Positions 1 through 5,036 of a stretch of DNA of 6,234 nucleotides are shown piece after piece. The DNA is from Acidobacteriota bacterium (lineage in GTDB: Bacteria > Acidobacteriota > Terriglobia > Bryobacterales > Bryobacteraceae): NCBI GenBank assembly GCA_018268875.1, contig JAFDVT010000315.1:1-6234 (forward strand), in the 5' to 3' direction. The notes beneath the pieces are model-generated. The model searched no databases. It was given only the letters and a program-made list of their open reading frames with translations, and was not told the DNA's origin. Made by a program: the position numbers and the translations under genes. Positions within the stretch are counted from its first letter, which is position 1. Each line of letters starts with the position of its first letter.

Positions 1-56
1 AGCTGACGAATGCAATATGTTCCGATGAAGCCGGACCCGCCGGTGACAAGAACCAT
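1..56 (-). CDS. NAD(P)-binding SDR/epimerase, N-terminal fragment (cut by left edge)
   Basis: Only the first 18 codons are present, reading MVLVTGGSGFIGTYCIRQ, and the gene runs off the left edge. They show a beta strand (VLVTG) followed by the glycine-rich loop TGGSGFIG, the TGxxGxxG dinucleotide-binding signature of extended short-chain dehydrogenases/epimerases. The following residues resemble the GSHCILQLL start common in the dihydroflavonol-4-reductase-like aldehyde reductase subgroup; this subgroup assignment is inference. The ATG at 56-54 shares its A with the last base of the TAA stop (58-56) of the preceding gene (TAATG). No Shine-Dalgarno sequence is visible, so it is probably translated by reinitiation as the last visible gene of the nadC operon. 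Substrate and role cannot be judged from this fragment. Confidence 0.8.
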   Translation of the reverse strand, partial: MVLVTGGSGFIGTYCIRQ

Positions 57-760
57 TAGCGTAAGTAGAACAGACTGAGCCGTTCAAGGCCAGCGCCTTC
101 CAGCAGCTTTTTATCGAGGAACTGGCGTTCGAGCATGGAAAGCTGTTCGGCGGTCATCTTGCTGCGGTACGGCTTCAATTGCAGGTCGAGTTCGCGACGG
201 GCCTGGAAGAGCGTTTCCTCCGATGCGCGAGCGCGAACGGCGGCGATCATCTTCTCCTCGAGCGAGGTCAGGCGCTGCTCCAACTGTTCGAGGTCGTTGT
301 AATGTTGTTCGGCTTCGGCGCGAATCTTCTGTAACACTTCGAGGATGCCGGGCAGATCGGCCTTCGCCACGCAGGCGATGCTCTTGTCGAGGTAGCCGGC
401 AAGTTCATCGAGCGAAAACGGCGCGTCGTGCTTGGCCTTCTCCGTTGCCGCGGTGGCGCCGGGTCCACCCTTGGCGATCGCTTCGGCCTCTGCGGCGATG
501 GCCTGTGCGCAGTAGGCGATGGAGTTTACGGCTTGCGACTTGGTCTTCTTCGCGCGCCACTTTTCGAACGCGACGTCAATGCCGCGGATCACTGCTTCGA
601 GCGGGACGCCGGAGTTCTTCCAACTTTCGATCAGCGCCCAATCCATAGGCGACAGCAGGAACAACGCCGTACCGCGAGCCCGTTGAAAATGCTCCTCGGT
701 CTCGGTGAAGTAGTTGAAGTAGTTCCAGTCTTGCTTTAGGTGATCTGATTCCGTTGCCAT
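56..760 (-). CDS. Conserved protein of unknown function downstream of coaX (234 aa)
   Basis: I do not recognise a named function; similar proteins are, from memory, found after coaX in Acidobacteriota. The ATG at 760 (MATESDHLKQ) lies inside the end of coaX, which it overlaps by 25 bp. The frame stays open upstream, but only as a shadow of coaX. The protein looks soluble and mainly helical, with no signal peptide and no membrane segment. Residues 12-25 are aromatic/acidic (WNYFNYFTETEEHF). Residues 33-96 form a compact helical block with LSPMDWALIESW, a GVPLEAVIRGIDVAF helix and a basic stretch before NSIAYC. A Gly/Ala/Pro linker covers about 97-114. Residues 136-178 have a heptad-like charged pattern typical of a coiled coil (LEQLEQRLTSLEEK). 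A basic helical tail follows. The pattern of residues 37-90 loosely recalls DnaD/DnaB_2-type helical domains, but this is only a hypothesis. No catalytic motif is seen. Confidence 0.87.
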   Translation of the reverse strand: MATESDHLKQDWNYFNYFTETEEHFQRARGTALFLLSPMDWALIESWKNSGVPLEAVIRGIDVAFEKWRAKKTKSQAVNSIAYCAQAIAAEAEAIAKGGPGATAATEKAKHDAPFSLDELAGYLDKSIACVAKADLPGILEVLQKIRAEAEQHYNDLEQLEQRLTSLEEKMIAAVRARASEETLFQARRELDLQLKPYRSKMTAEQLSMLERQFLDKKLLEGAGLERLSLFYLR

Positions 761-1506
761 ATGATGCGCAGGCCGTCGAGTGTCAGGTCCTCGTCGGCGG
801 CGTGCAGGTAGTTCGATCCTCGGATGATAAGCGGGGCCTGGCCACCGGTTGCGATGGCTTTGGTGCCGGGGCCCAACTGTGCTTGCATACGCTCGATAAT
901 GCCGTCGATCAAGCCGATAAAGCCGTAATAAAGTCCCGATTGAATGGAGCCGACCGTGTTCGAACCGATCAGCTTTTCGGGCTCGCGGAAGTCGACCATG
1001 GGAAGGCGCGCGGTTTTCGAAAACAAGCCGCCGATGGCGATACCGATGCCGGGGCAAATCACGCCGCCCAGGTATTCGGCATCTTTCGACACGGCGTCGA
1101 ACGTGATGGCGGTGCCCAGGTCGACGACCACGCAAGGTCCACCATACTTCTGATACGCGGCGACCGCGTTGACGATACGGTCGGCGCCCACTTCGCGTGG
1201 GTTGTCGTAACGAACCGTGATGCCGGTGTCGGTGGCCGCGGTGACGAACATCGGCGTGAGGCCGAAGTAGCGCTTGGCCATCTCGGTGAGGTTCTGTTCG
1301 AGCGGAGGCACGACGCTTGAAATCACAATGCCGCCGATGCGTTCGAGCGCGAGCGAATTGAGCGCGAACAGATTGCGCATCAGGATGCCCCACTCGTCGG
1401 CGGTCTGTTCGTGGATGGTGCGCAGGCGCCAGCGGCTGATGAGTTTGTCGCCGTCAAAGGCGCCGATGGTGATGTTGGTATTGCCTGCGTCTAGTGCGAG
1501 TAACAT
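736..1506 (-). CDS. coaX: Type III pantothenate kinase
   Basis: Phosphorylates pantothenate with ATP to 4'-phosphopantothenate, the first committed step of coenzyme A synthesis in the cytoplasm. Type III kinases belong to the ASKHA fold, need a monovalent cation and are not inhibited by CoA. Visible motifs are DAGNTN (6-11, phosphate loop), SSVVPP (63-68), GADR (107-110), DLGTAITFD (129-137), GGVICPG (147-153), ATGG (219-222) and LTLDGL near the C-terminus. The three acidic residues known to be essential in the family map to D6, D109 and D129. The usual DLGTATTFD has isoleucine at 134, a conservative family variation as far as I recall. Length of 256 aa is normal. The ATG at 1506 puts DAGNTN at its usual place. 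It lies 24 bp after birA and overlaps the next gene by 25 bp. No clear Shine-Dalgarno sequence is present. Confidence 0.97.
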   Translation of the reverse strand: MLLALDAGNTNITIGAFDGDKLISRWRLRTIHEQTADEWGILMRNLFALNSLALERIGGIVISSVVPPLEQNLTEMAKRYFGLTPMFVTAATDTGITVRYDNPREVGADRIVNAVAAYQKYGGPCVVVDLGTAITFDAVSKDAEYLGGVICPGIGIAIGGLFSKTARLPMVDFREPEKLIGSNTVGSIQSGLYYGFIGLIDGIIERMQAQLGPGTKAIATGGQAPLIIRGSNYLHAADEDLTLDGLRIIWQRNQIT

Positions 1507-1521
1507 GACAGGGTTCTTCGA

Positions 1522-1533
1522 CTACAACTACTA
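1522..1533 (-). other. Triple in-frame TAG stop cluster ending birA
   Basis: On the minus strand birA ends GAG TAG and continues in the same frame with TAG TTG TAG, so three amber codons lie within four codons. They sit in a short ACTACAACTACTACT-like stretch of the plus strand, in the 24-bp gap before coaX. The stops are read directly from the sequence; whether they matter for termination or are chance is unknown. Confidence 0.9.
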
Positions 1534-2235
1534 CTCCGGACGCACGCCGCCCGCGTAAATCGTGATGCGGCGGCCATCGTCTCTCTTCAGGATAAGAAAC
1601 CCGGAGGCGTCCAGGCCATCGGTTACGCCGGTATCGCCCGTGTCTTCCAGCCGCACGCGCCGCCCGCTGGCGTAACTTGAAGCACGCGTGAACGAGTCGA
1701 TGATCGCAGCGGGACCACGCTCTTCGAGGATCGCGCAATGCGCAAGCACCGCTGTCCGCAAGCGTTCGAGCAACGCCTGCCGGTCCACCGGCGTGCCGTT
1801 GTTTTCGATGCGTAGCGAGGTCGCGATGGGTTCCAGGTCCGGCGGAAAGGCCGTGTGATTGACGTTGATGCCGACGCCCGCCAGCACCGCGTTGGCGTGA
1901 AACGTCGTCAGGATGCCGCAGACTTTGCGATTGCGGATCAGTACGTCGTTGGGCCAGCGCAGGTCGCAGTTCATGCCGATGGCTTCGGCGGCGGCAAGGC
2001 CCAGAGCCAGCGTCACCACGGGGATGTTCGCCGGGTCAATCTGCCGAGGCCGCAGGACCAGCGTGCAATACAGGCCGGCGTCTTTTTCGGAATGCCAGGC
2101 GCGACCGTGGCGTCCGTGCCCCGCCGTCTGTTCGTTGGCCGCGACCACCGTGCCGTGTTCACATCCGCCATCGGCAAGGCGCGCAGCCTCATACATCGTG
2201 GAATCGATGGAATCGTGCCAGTGGACGTATGTCAT
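1531..2235 (-). CDS. birA: Biotin--[acetyl-CoA-carboxylase] ligase, group I (no HTH domain)
   Basis: Activates biotin with ATP to biotinyl-5'-AMP and transfers it to the acceptor lysine of biotin carboxyl carrier protein of acetyl-CoA carboxylase. At 234 aa it has the catalytic domain and a small C-terminal SH3-like domain (about 185-234) but no N-terminal winged helix, so it should not act as a bio-operon repressor. Motifs: DSIDSTM (8-14), GTVVAANEQTAGHGRHGRAW (28-47, biotin/adenylate loop), RWPNDVL (93-99), RKVCGIL (103-109, with the catalytic lysine K104) and GVGINVN (120-126). The loop reads GHGRHG where E. coli has GRGRRG; the central arginine (R42, equivalent to E. coli R118) is kept. 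The stretch between RKVCGIL and GVGINVN is a few residues shorter than in E. coli. The ATG at 2235 overlaps the nadC stop in ATGA and places the first motif at the usual distance. The longer open frame upstream only shadows nadC. Confidence 0.95.
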   Translation of the reverse strand: MTYVHWHDSIDSTMYEAARLADGGCEHGTVVAANEQTAGHGRHGRAWHSEKDAGLYCTLVLRPRQIDPANIPVVTLALGLAAAEAIGMNCDLRWPNDVLIRNRKVCGILTTFHANAVLAGVGINVNHTAFPPDLEPIATSLRIENNGTPVDRQALLERLRTAVLAHCAILEERGPAAIIDSFTRASSYASGRRVRLEDTGDTGVTDGLDASGFLILKRDDGRRITIYAGGVRPE

Positions 2236-3038
2236 GCAACGGGACGGATGCGGAAGTTGATGTCGGCGGCGGGCGCCGAGTGCGTCAATGCGCCCACGGA
2301 GATGAAGTCGGCCCCGGTTTGCGCATAGGCTCGCACGGTGTCGAGCGTGACGCCGCCGGAAATTTCGACGGTCGCGCGGCCATCGATGAACTGGATCTCC
2401 GCAGCGGCTTCGGCGGGCGTCATGTTGTCCAGCAGAATGCGTTTCACGCCCGCGTCCAGCGCTTCCGATAGCTCTTCGTGGTTGCGAACTTCGCATTCCA
2501 CGGGCAGGCCGCTTTTCTTCGCGAGCTCGACCGCGACGTTCACGCCGCCCGCCAGGTCGATGTGATTGTTCTTGATCAGAATCGCGTCGTACAGGCCCAT
2601 GCGATGGTTCACTGCGCCGCCGGCCTTGGTAGCCAGCTTCTCCAGCGCGCGCAGGCCCGGCGTGGTCTTGCGAGTGTCGAGGATGCGGCATTTGGTGCCG
2701 TGCGTCTGTTCGACGTAACGGCGTGTCAGCGTGGCGATGCCGCTCAATTGCTGAAGGAAGTTCAAGGCCACGCGTTCATGCGTCAACAGGTACTGCGCGG
2801 TGCCGCGAACGGTCGCCAGAGCCTCGCCTTTGTGCACGAAGTCGCCATCGGCATGGTTCATCTTGATGTCGCTGAAGATGAGCGGCAGCAGTTCCGAACC
2901 GGCGAGCACAAGGTCCTGTTTGGCGAAAAACGTACCTTCGGCGCGGAGTGTCGCGGGTACTGTATTTGCCGTGGTGACGTCGCCGGAGCCGATGTCTTCG
3001 GCCAGGGCGCGCGCGACGATTTCAGAGAAGGAAGACAC
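2232..3038 (-). CDS. nadC: Nicotinate-nucleotide pyrophosphorylase (quinolinate phosphoribosyltransferase)
   Basis: Converts quinolinate and PRPP to nicotinate mononucleotide, CO2 and pyrophosphate in de novo NAD synthesis, usually as a cytoplasmic dimer. Motifs along the 268-aa protein: EDIGSGDVTT (14-23), HERVALNFLQQLSGIAT (87-103), DTRKTTPGLR (121-130), KAGGAVNHRMGLYDA (138-152), KNNHI (156-160), then ECEVRN, LLDNM, EISGGV and ISVGALTHSAPAADI near the C-terminus. These cover the substrate-binding arginine, histidine and lysine residues of the family. Length is slightly below the usual 270-300 aa, but nothing is missing. The start is GTG at 3038, which puts EDIGSGD at its usual place near residue 15; only a purine-rich AGAAAGA precedes it. 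It is the first gene of the minus-strand cofactor operon and its TGA overlaps the birA ATG. No nadA or nadB lies within the window. Confidence 0.98.
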   Translation of the reverse strand: MSSFSEIVARALAEDIGSGDVTTANTVPATLRAEGTFFAKQDLVLAGSELLPLIFSDIKMNHADGDFVHKGEALATVRGTAQYLLTHERVALNFLQQLSGIATLTRRYVEQTHGTKCRILDTRKTTPGLRALEKLATKAGGAVNHRMGLYDAILIKNNHIDLAGGVNVAVELAKKSGLPVECEVRNHEELSEALDAGVKRILLDNMTPAEAAAEIQFIDGRATVEISGGVTLDTVRAYAQTGADFISVGALTHSAPAADINFRIRPVA

Positions 3039-3142
3039 TCTTTCTATCGTACTGGCTCAGGCGGGGTTCATGACGCGGAAAATCGCGGCGGCCCCCATGG
3101 TCGCAGCCCTGCGGTCCTGATAAGCTGATGGAGCTGATTCTT
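3039..3142. promoter_or_regulatory. Divergent intergenic region between nadC and the amidohydrolase gene
   Basis: These 104 bp separate two divergent starts, so promoters for both directions are expected here or just inside the genes. No strong sigma-70 pair is visible. The best -10 candidate for nadC is TACGAT on the minus strand (plus 3046-3051, 4 of 6 matches), with no recognisable -35 at 17 bp. If it were used, transcription would begin about at the GTG, giving a leaderless message. For the plus strand I see no convincing -10/-35 pair. No palindromic operator and no riboswitch-like structure was recognised. The regulatory role is inferred from gene orientation only. Confidence 0.4.
3130..3133 (+). 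promoter_or_regulatory. Shine-Dalgarno sequence fixing the amidohydrolase start
   Basis: GGAG lies nine bases before the ATG at 3143. An in-frame ATG at 3128 overlaps this site and would add MELIL in front of the twin-arginine motif, with no ribosome binding site of its own. The site therefore favours 3143, which gives a normal Tat signal peptide beginning MDRREFL. Confidence 0.7.
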
Positions 3143-4081
3143 ATGGACCGCCGTGAATTTCTTGCCTCTGCTTCCGCCGCCGCGCTTGCGGCTACCACGA
3201 ACGCTGCCGCCGCCGGTATGAACATCCCGATTATCGACACGCACATCCATCTGTTCGACGTGGATCGCCCGCAAGGCGTACCGTGGCCGCCCAAGGGCGA
3301 GAAGATCTACAAGACCGCCTTGCCACCGCGCTTTCGCGAGGTCACCAAGGGCCTGAACGTCGTCGGCGCGATCGAGTTGGAATGCAGTCCGCTGCTTGAG
3401 GACAACCAGTGGGTGCTCGACGTGATGCAGAAGGATTCGATCATGGTCGGCACCATCGGCGACCTCGAGCCCGATCACGCCGACTACGCCAAGCACCTGG
3501 AGCGTTTTCGCAAGAATCCACTGTTTTTAGGCATCCGGTACGGCAACATCTGGGACCGCAACTTTCACGAAAAGTCGAACAATCCGAAATGGATCGATGG
3601 CGTCAAGAGGCTGGCCGACGCGAACCTGACGCTCGATTCCGCCAATCCCACCGCCGAACTGATTTCCGATCTGCTCCGGCTGAAGGACCGCGTTCCCAAC
3701 CTGCGCATGGTGCTCGACCATCTGCCTCGCCTGGACATGACCCCGGCCATCGAAAAGAACCTGCGCGACATCGCCAAGCGGCCCGACGTGTACGTCAAAG
3801 TTTCGGGCGTCCTGCGCACCGTGAACGGCAAGGTCCCGAAGGACACGGCGTTCTACAAGCCGCGTCTCGACGTGCTGTACGACATCTTCGGGCAGGACCG
3901 CGTCGTATACGGCAGTGACTGGCCGCATAGCGACAACTGGGGCAATTACCAGGAAGGTCTCAAGGTGGTGAAGGAGTATTTTGAAGCCAAAGGCCAGGCC
4001 GTGGCCGAAAAGTACTTCTGGCGGAATTCCATCAAGGCGTACCGCTGGATCCACCGCGCAGCCAATCAGCCCAAAGCGTAG
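3143..4081 (+). CDS. Tat-exported TIM-barrel amidohydrolase (amidohydrolase 2 / COG3618-like)
   Basis: Predicted metal-dependent hydrolase of TIM-barrel fold (312 aa), probably acting outside the cytoplasm. The N-terminus MDRREFLASASAAALAAT is a twin-arginine signal (RR at 3-4, then an Ala-rich core) with likely cleavage around residues 21-25. The mature protein starts with IIDTHIHLFD (30-39), the HxH metal-site motif with H34 and H36. Further landmarks are ELECSP (from 78), VLDHLPR (H193), VKVSG (218-222) and GSDWPH (257-262) with the expected catalytic/metal aspartate D259. This set matches the lactonase-like branch of the superfamily (fuconolactonase, sulfomuconolactonase), but the substrate cannot be told. 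It is a lone plus-strand gene between two minus-strand housekeeping operons: convergent with recR and divergent from nadC. A longer version starting at 3128 is possible but less likely. Confidence 0.87.
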   Translation: MDRREFLASASAAALAATTNAAAAGMNIPIIDTHIHLFDVDRPQGVPWPPKGEKIYKTALPPRFREVTKGLNVVGAIELECSPLLEDNQWVLDVMQKDSIMVGTIGDLEPDHADYAKHLERFRKNPLFLGIRYGNIWDRNFHEKSNNPKWIDGVKRLADANLTLDSANPTAELISDLLRLKDRVPNLRMVLDHLPRLDMTPAIEKNLRDIAKRPDVYVKVSGVLRTVNGKVPKDTAFYKPRLDVLYDIFGQDRVVYGSDWPHSDNWGNYQEGLKVVKEYFEAKGQAVAEKYFWRNSIKAYRWIHRAANQPKA

Positions 4082-4087
4082 CTGCTG

Positions 4088-4100
4088 CCCCGGCCAGGGG
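4088..4100. terminator. Weak hairpin between convergent amidohydrolase and recR genes
   Basis: CCCC and GGGG flank a five-base loop (GGCCA) in the 21-bp space between the two stop codons. On the plus strand it is followed by AGTTAAATTT, an AT-rich but not pure T run; on the minus strand no T tract follows. With only four base pairs in the stem, this is a poor terminator candidate. It is listed because it is the only structure seen at this convergent junction. Confidence 0.2.
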
Positions 4101-4102
4101 AG

Positions 4103-4702
4103 TTAAATTTCGCGTCGGTTTTCGAGCGACTTCAGCATCGTCACTTCATCGGCGAACTCGAGGTCGCTCCCCACCGGGATGCCCATGGCGATGCGCGTCA
4201 CGCGCACTCCCAGCGGCTTCAACAAGCGCGACACGTAAACCGCCGTCGCCTCGCCTTCCACCGTCGGGTTGGTGGCCATGATGATTTCCTCCACCTCGCC
4301 GTCCTGCAGACGCGTCAGCAAATTCTTGATGCGCAACTGCTCGGGACCGACGCCGCGCAGCGGGGAAATCGCGCCGTGCAGAACATGGTAAAGGCCGTGG
4401 AACTGCCGCGTCGTTTCGATCGGCAGGATGTTGTGCGGTTCCTCGACCACGCACACCTGCGTACGGTCGCGATTGGTGTCGCGGCAGTACGGGCACAGTT
4501 CGGCATCGGCGATGTTGTTGCAGATCGCGCAGATGCCGAGCTTGTCTTTTACGTCGGTGAGCGCGGCGGCAAAGCGTTCGGCATCGTCGCGCGAGTTGCG
4601 CAAGATGTGGAACGCCAGCCGTTGGGCGCTTTTTTGACCGATGCCCGGCAGTTTCTTGAACTCAGCAATCAGTCGCGACAGCGGTTCGGCGAAGTCGGGC
4701 AT
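4103..4702 (-). CDS. recR: Recombination mediator protein RecR
   Basis: Works with RecO (and RecF) to load RecA onto SSB-covered single-stranded DNA at gaps, in recombinational repair. The full-length 199-aa protein shows the family domains in order: a helix-hairpin-helix DNA-binding segment (LPGIGQKSAQRLAFHIL, 18-34), a C4 zinc finger (C58, C61, C70, C73), and a Toprim domain starting at VCVVEEP (83-89) and including ATNPTVEGEAT. The conserved tail carries GIPVGSDLEFAD. The ATG at 4702 gives the usual family start. No Shine-Dalgarno sequence is visible in the 20 bp after ybaB (the spacer is pyrimidine/AT-rich). The order dnaX-ybaB-recR is widespread in bacteria and fits one operon. Confidence 0.98.
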   Translation of the reverse strand: MPDFAEPLSRLIAEFKKLPGIGQKSAQRLAFHILRNSRDDAERFAAALTDVKDKLGICAICNNIADAELCPYCRDTNRDRTQVCVVEEPHNILPIETTRQFHGLYHVLHGAISPLRGVGPEQLRIKNLLTRLQDGEVEEIIMATNPTVEGEATAVYVSRLLKPLGVRVTRIAMGIPVGSDLEFADEVTMLKSLENRREI

Positions 4703-4722
4703 ATAGAAAATCGGGCAGGGAA

Positions 4723-5016
4723 CTAGAACAGGCCGGGAGGCAACATGCCGCCCACGCGGCGCTGTGTTTCCTCGTCCACCTTTTTAACGGCTTCATTGCA
4801 GGCGGCCATCACCATGTCCTGCAGCATTTCCACGTCGCCGGCCACTTCCTTGTCGATCGTCACGCCAAGGACATTCTTCTGGCCATCCATCTTTACGGTG
4901 ACCATGCCGCCGCCGGCCGAAGCCTCCACGCGGATCTTTGCCACTTCTTCCTGCATGCGCTGCTGCATCTGCTGCGCCTGCTTCATCATCGCCTGCATGT
5001 TGCCGGGTAACTTCAT
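4723..5016 (-). CDS. ybaB: YbaB/EbfC family nucleoid-associated protein
   Basis: Small DNA-binding protein that forms a tweezer-like dimer and coats the nucleoid; in most bacteria it lies between dnaX and recR, as here. The 97-aa protein has the Met/Gln-rich N-terminal helix (NMQAMMKQAQQMQQRMQEE, residues 6-24), then a strand region with GGGMVTVKMDGQ and VLGVTID, then a C-terminal helical part with NEAVKKVDEETQ. It ends GGMLPPGLF, close to the family pattern GGMPPGLF. The length is near the usual 100-110. The ATG at 5016 is 20 bp after the dnaX stop. An AGGGACAGG stretch ends 13 bases upstream of it, further than is usual for a ribosome binding site. Confidence 0.96.
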   Translation of the reverse strand: MKLPGNMQAMMKQAQQMQQRMQEEVAKIRVEASAGGGMVTVKMDGQKNVLGVTIDKEVAGDVEMLQDMVMAACNEAVKKVDEETQRRVGGMLPPGLF

Positions 5017-5036
5017 CGTGGTTCTTGTACCTGTCC

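Noticed and set aside
1130..1136. CoaX motif DLGTAITFD with isoleucine in place of the common threonine, as a sign of a defective enzyme.
   Set aside because: The catalytic aspartates are intact and I recall the same variant in related bacteria, so it does not suggest loss of function.
761..1393. Open frame continuing upstream of the unknown gene through most of coaX on the same strand.
   Set aside because: It is rich in Arg/His/Pro with no family pattern, and the same bases encode a perfect CoaX in another frame. It is a GC-driven shadow, so the real start is at 760.
2236..2691. Open frame extending birA upstream, which could suggest an N-terminal DNA-binding domain.
   Set aside because: The extension is a shadow of nadC with Arg/Pro/Gly-rich low-information sequence and no winged-helix pattern. 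BirA motifs start right after the ATG at 2235.
3070..3120. Possible 16-codon leader peptide (MTRKIAAAPMVAALRS) upstream of the amidohydrolase.
   Set aside because: There is a G-rich stretch before it, but no attenuator hairpin and no run of regulatory codons. It is the tail of a chance frame antisense to nadC.
2478..3128. Long plus-strand frame (216 codons) antisense to nadC.
   Set aside because: It mirrors the strongly conserved nadC gene, has no recognisable domain, and is of the kind expected by chance in GC-rich DNA.
1507..5027. Shared AAGAACC just before the coaX and ybaB starts on the minus strand, as a possible common regulatory element.
   Set aside because: It occurs only twice, with different spacing (5 and 3 bases) and no shared flanks, so chance is a sufficient explanation.
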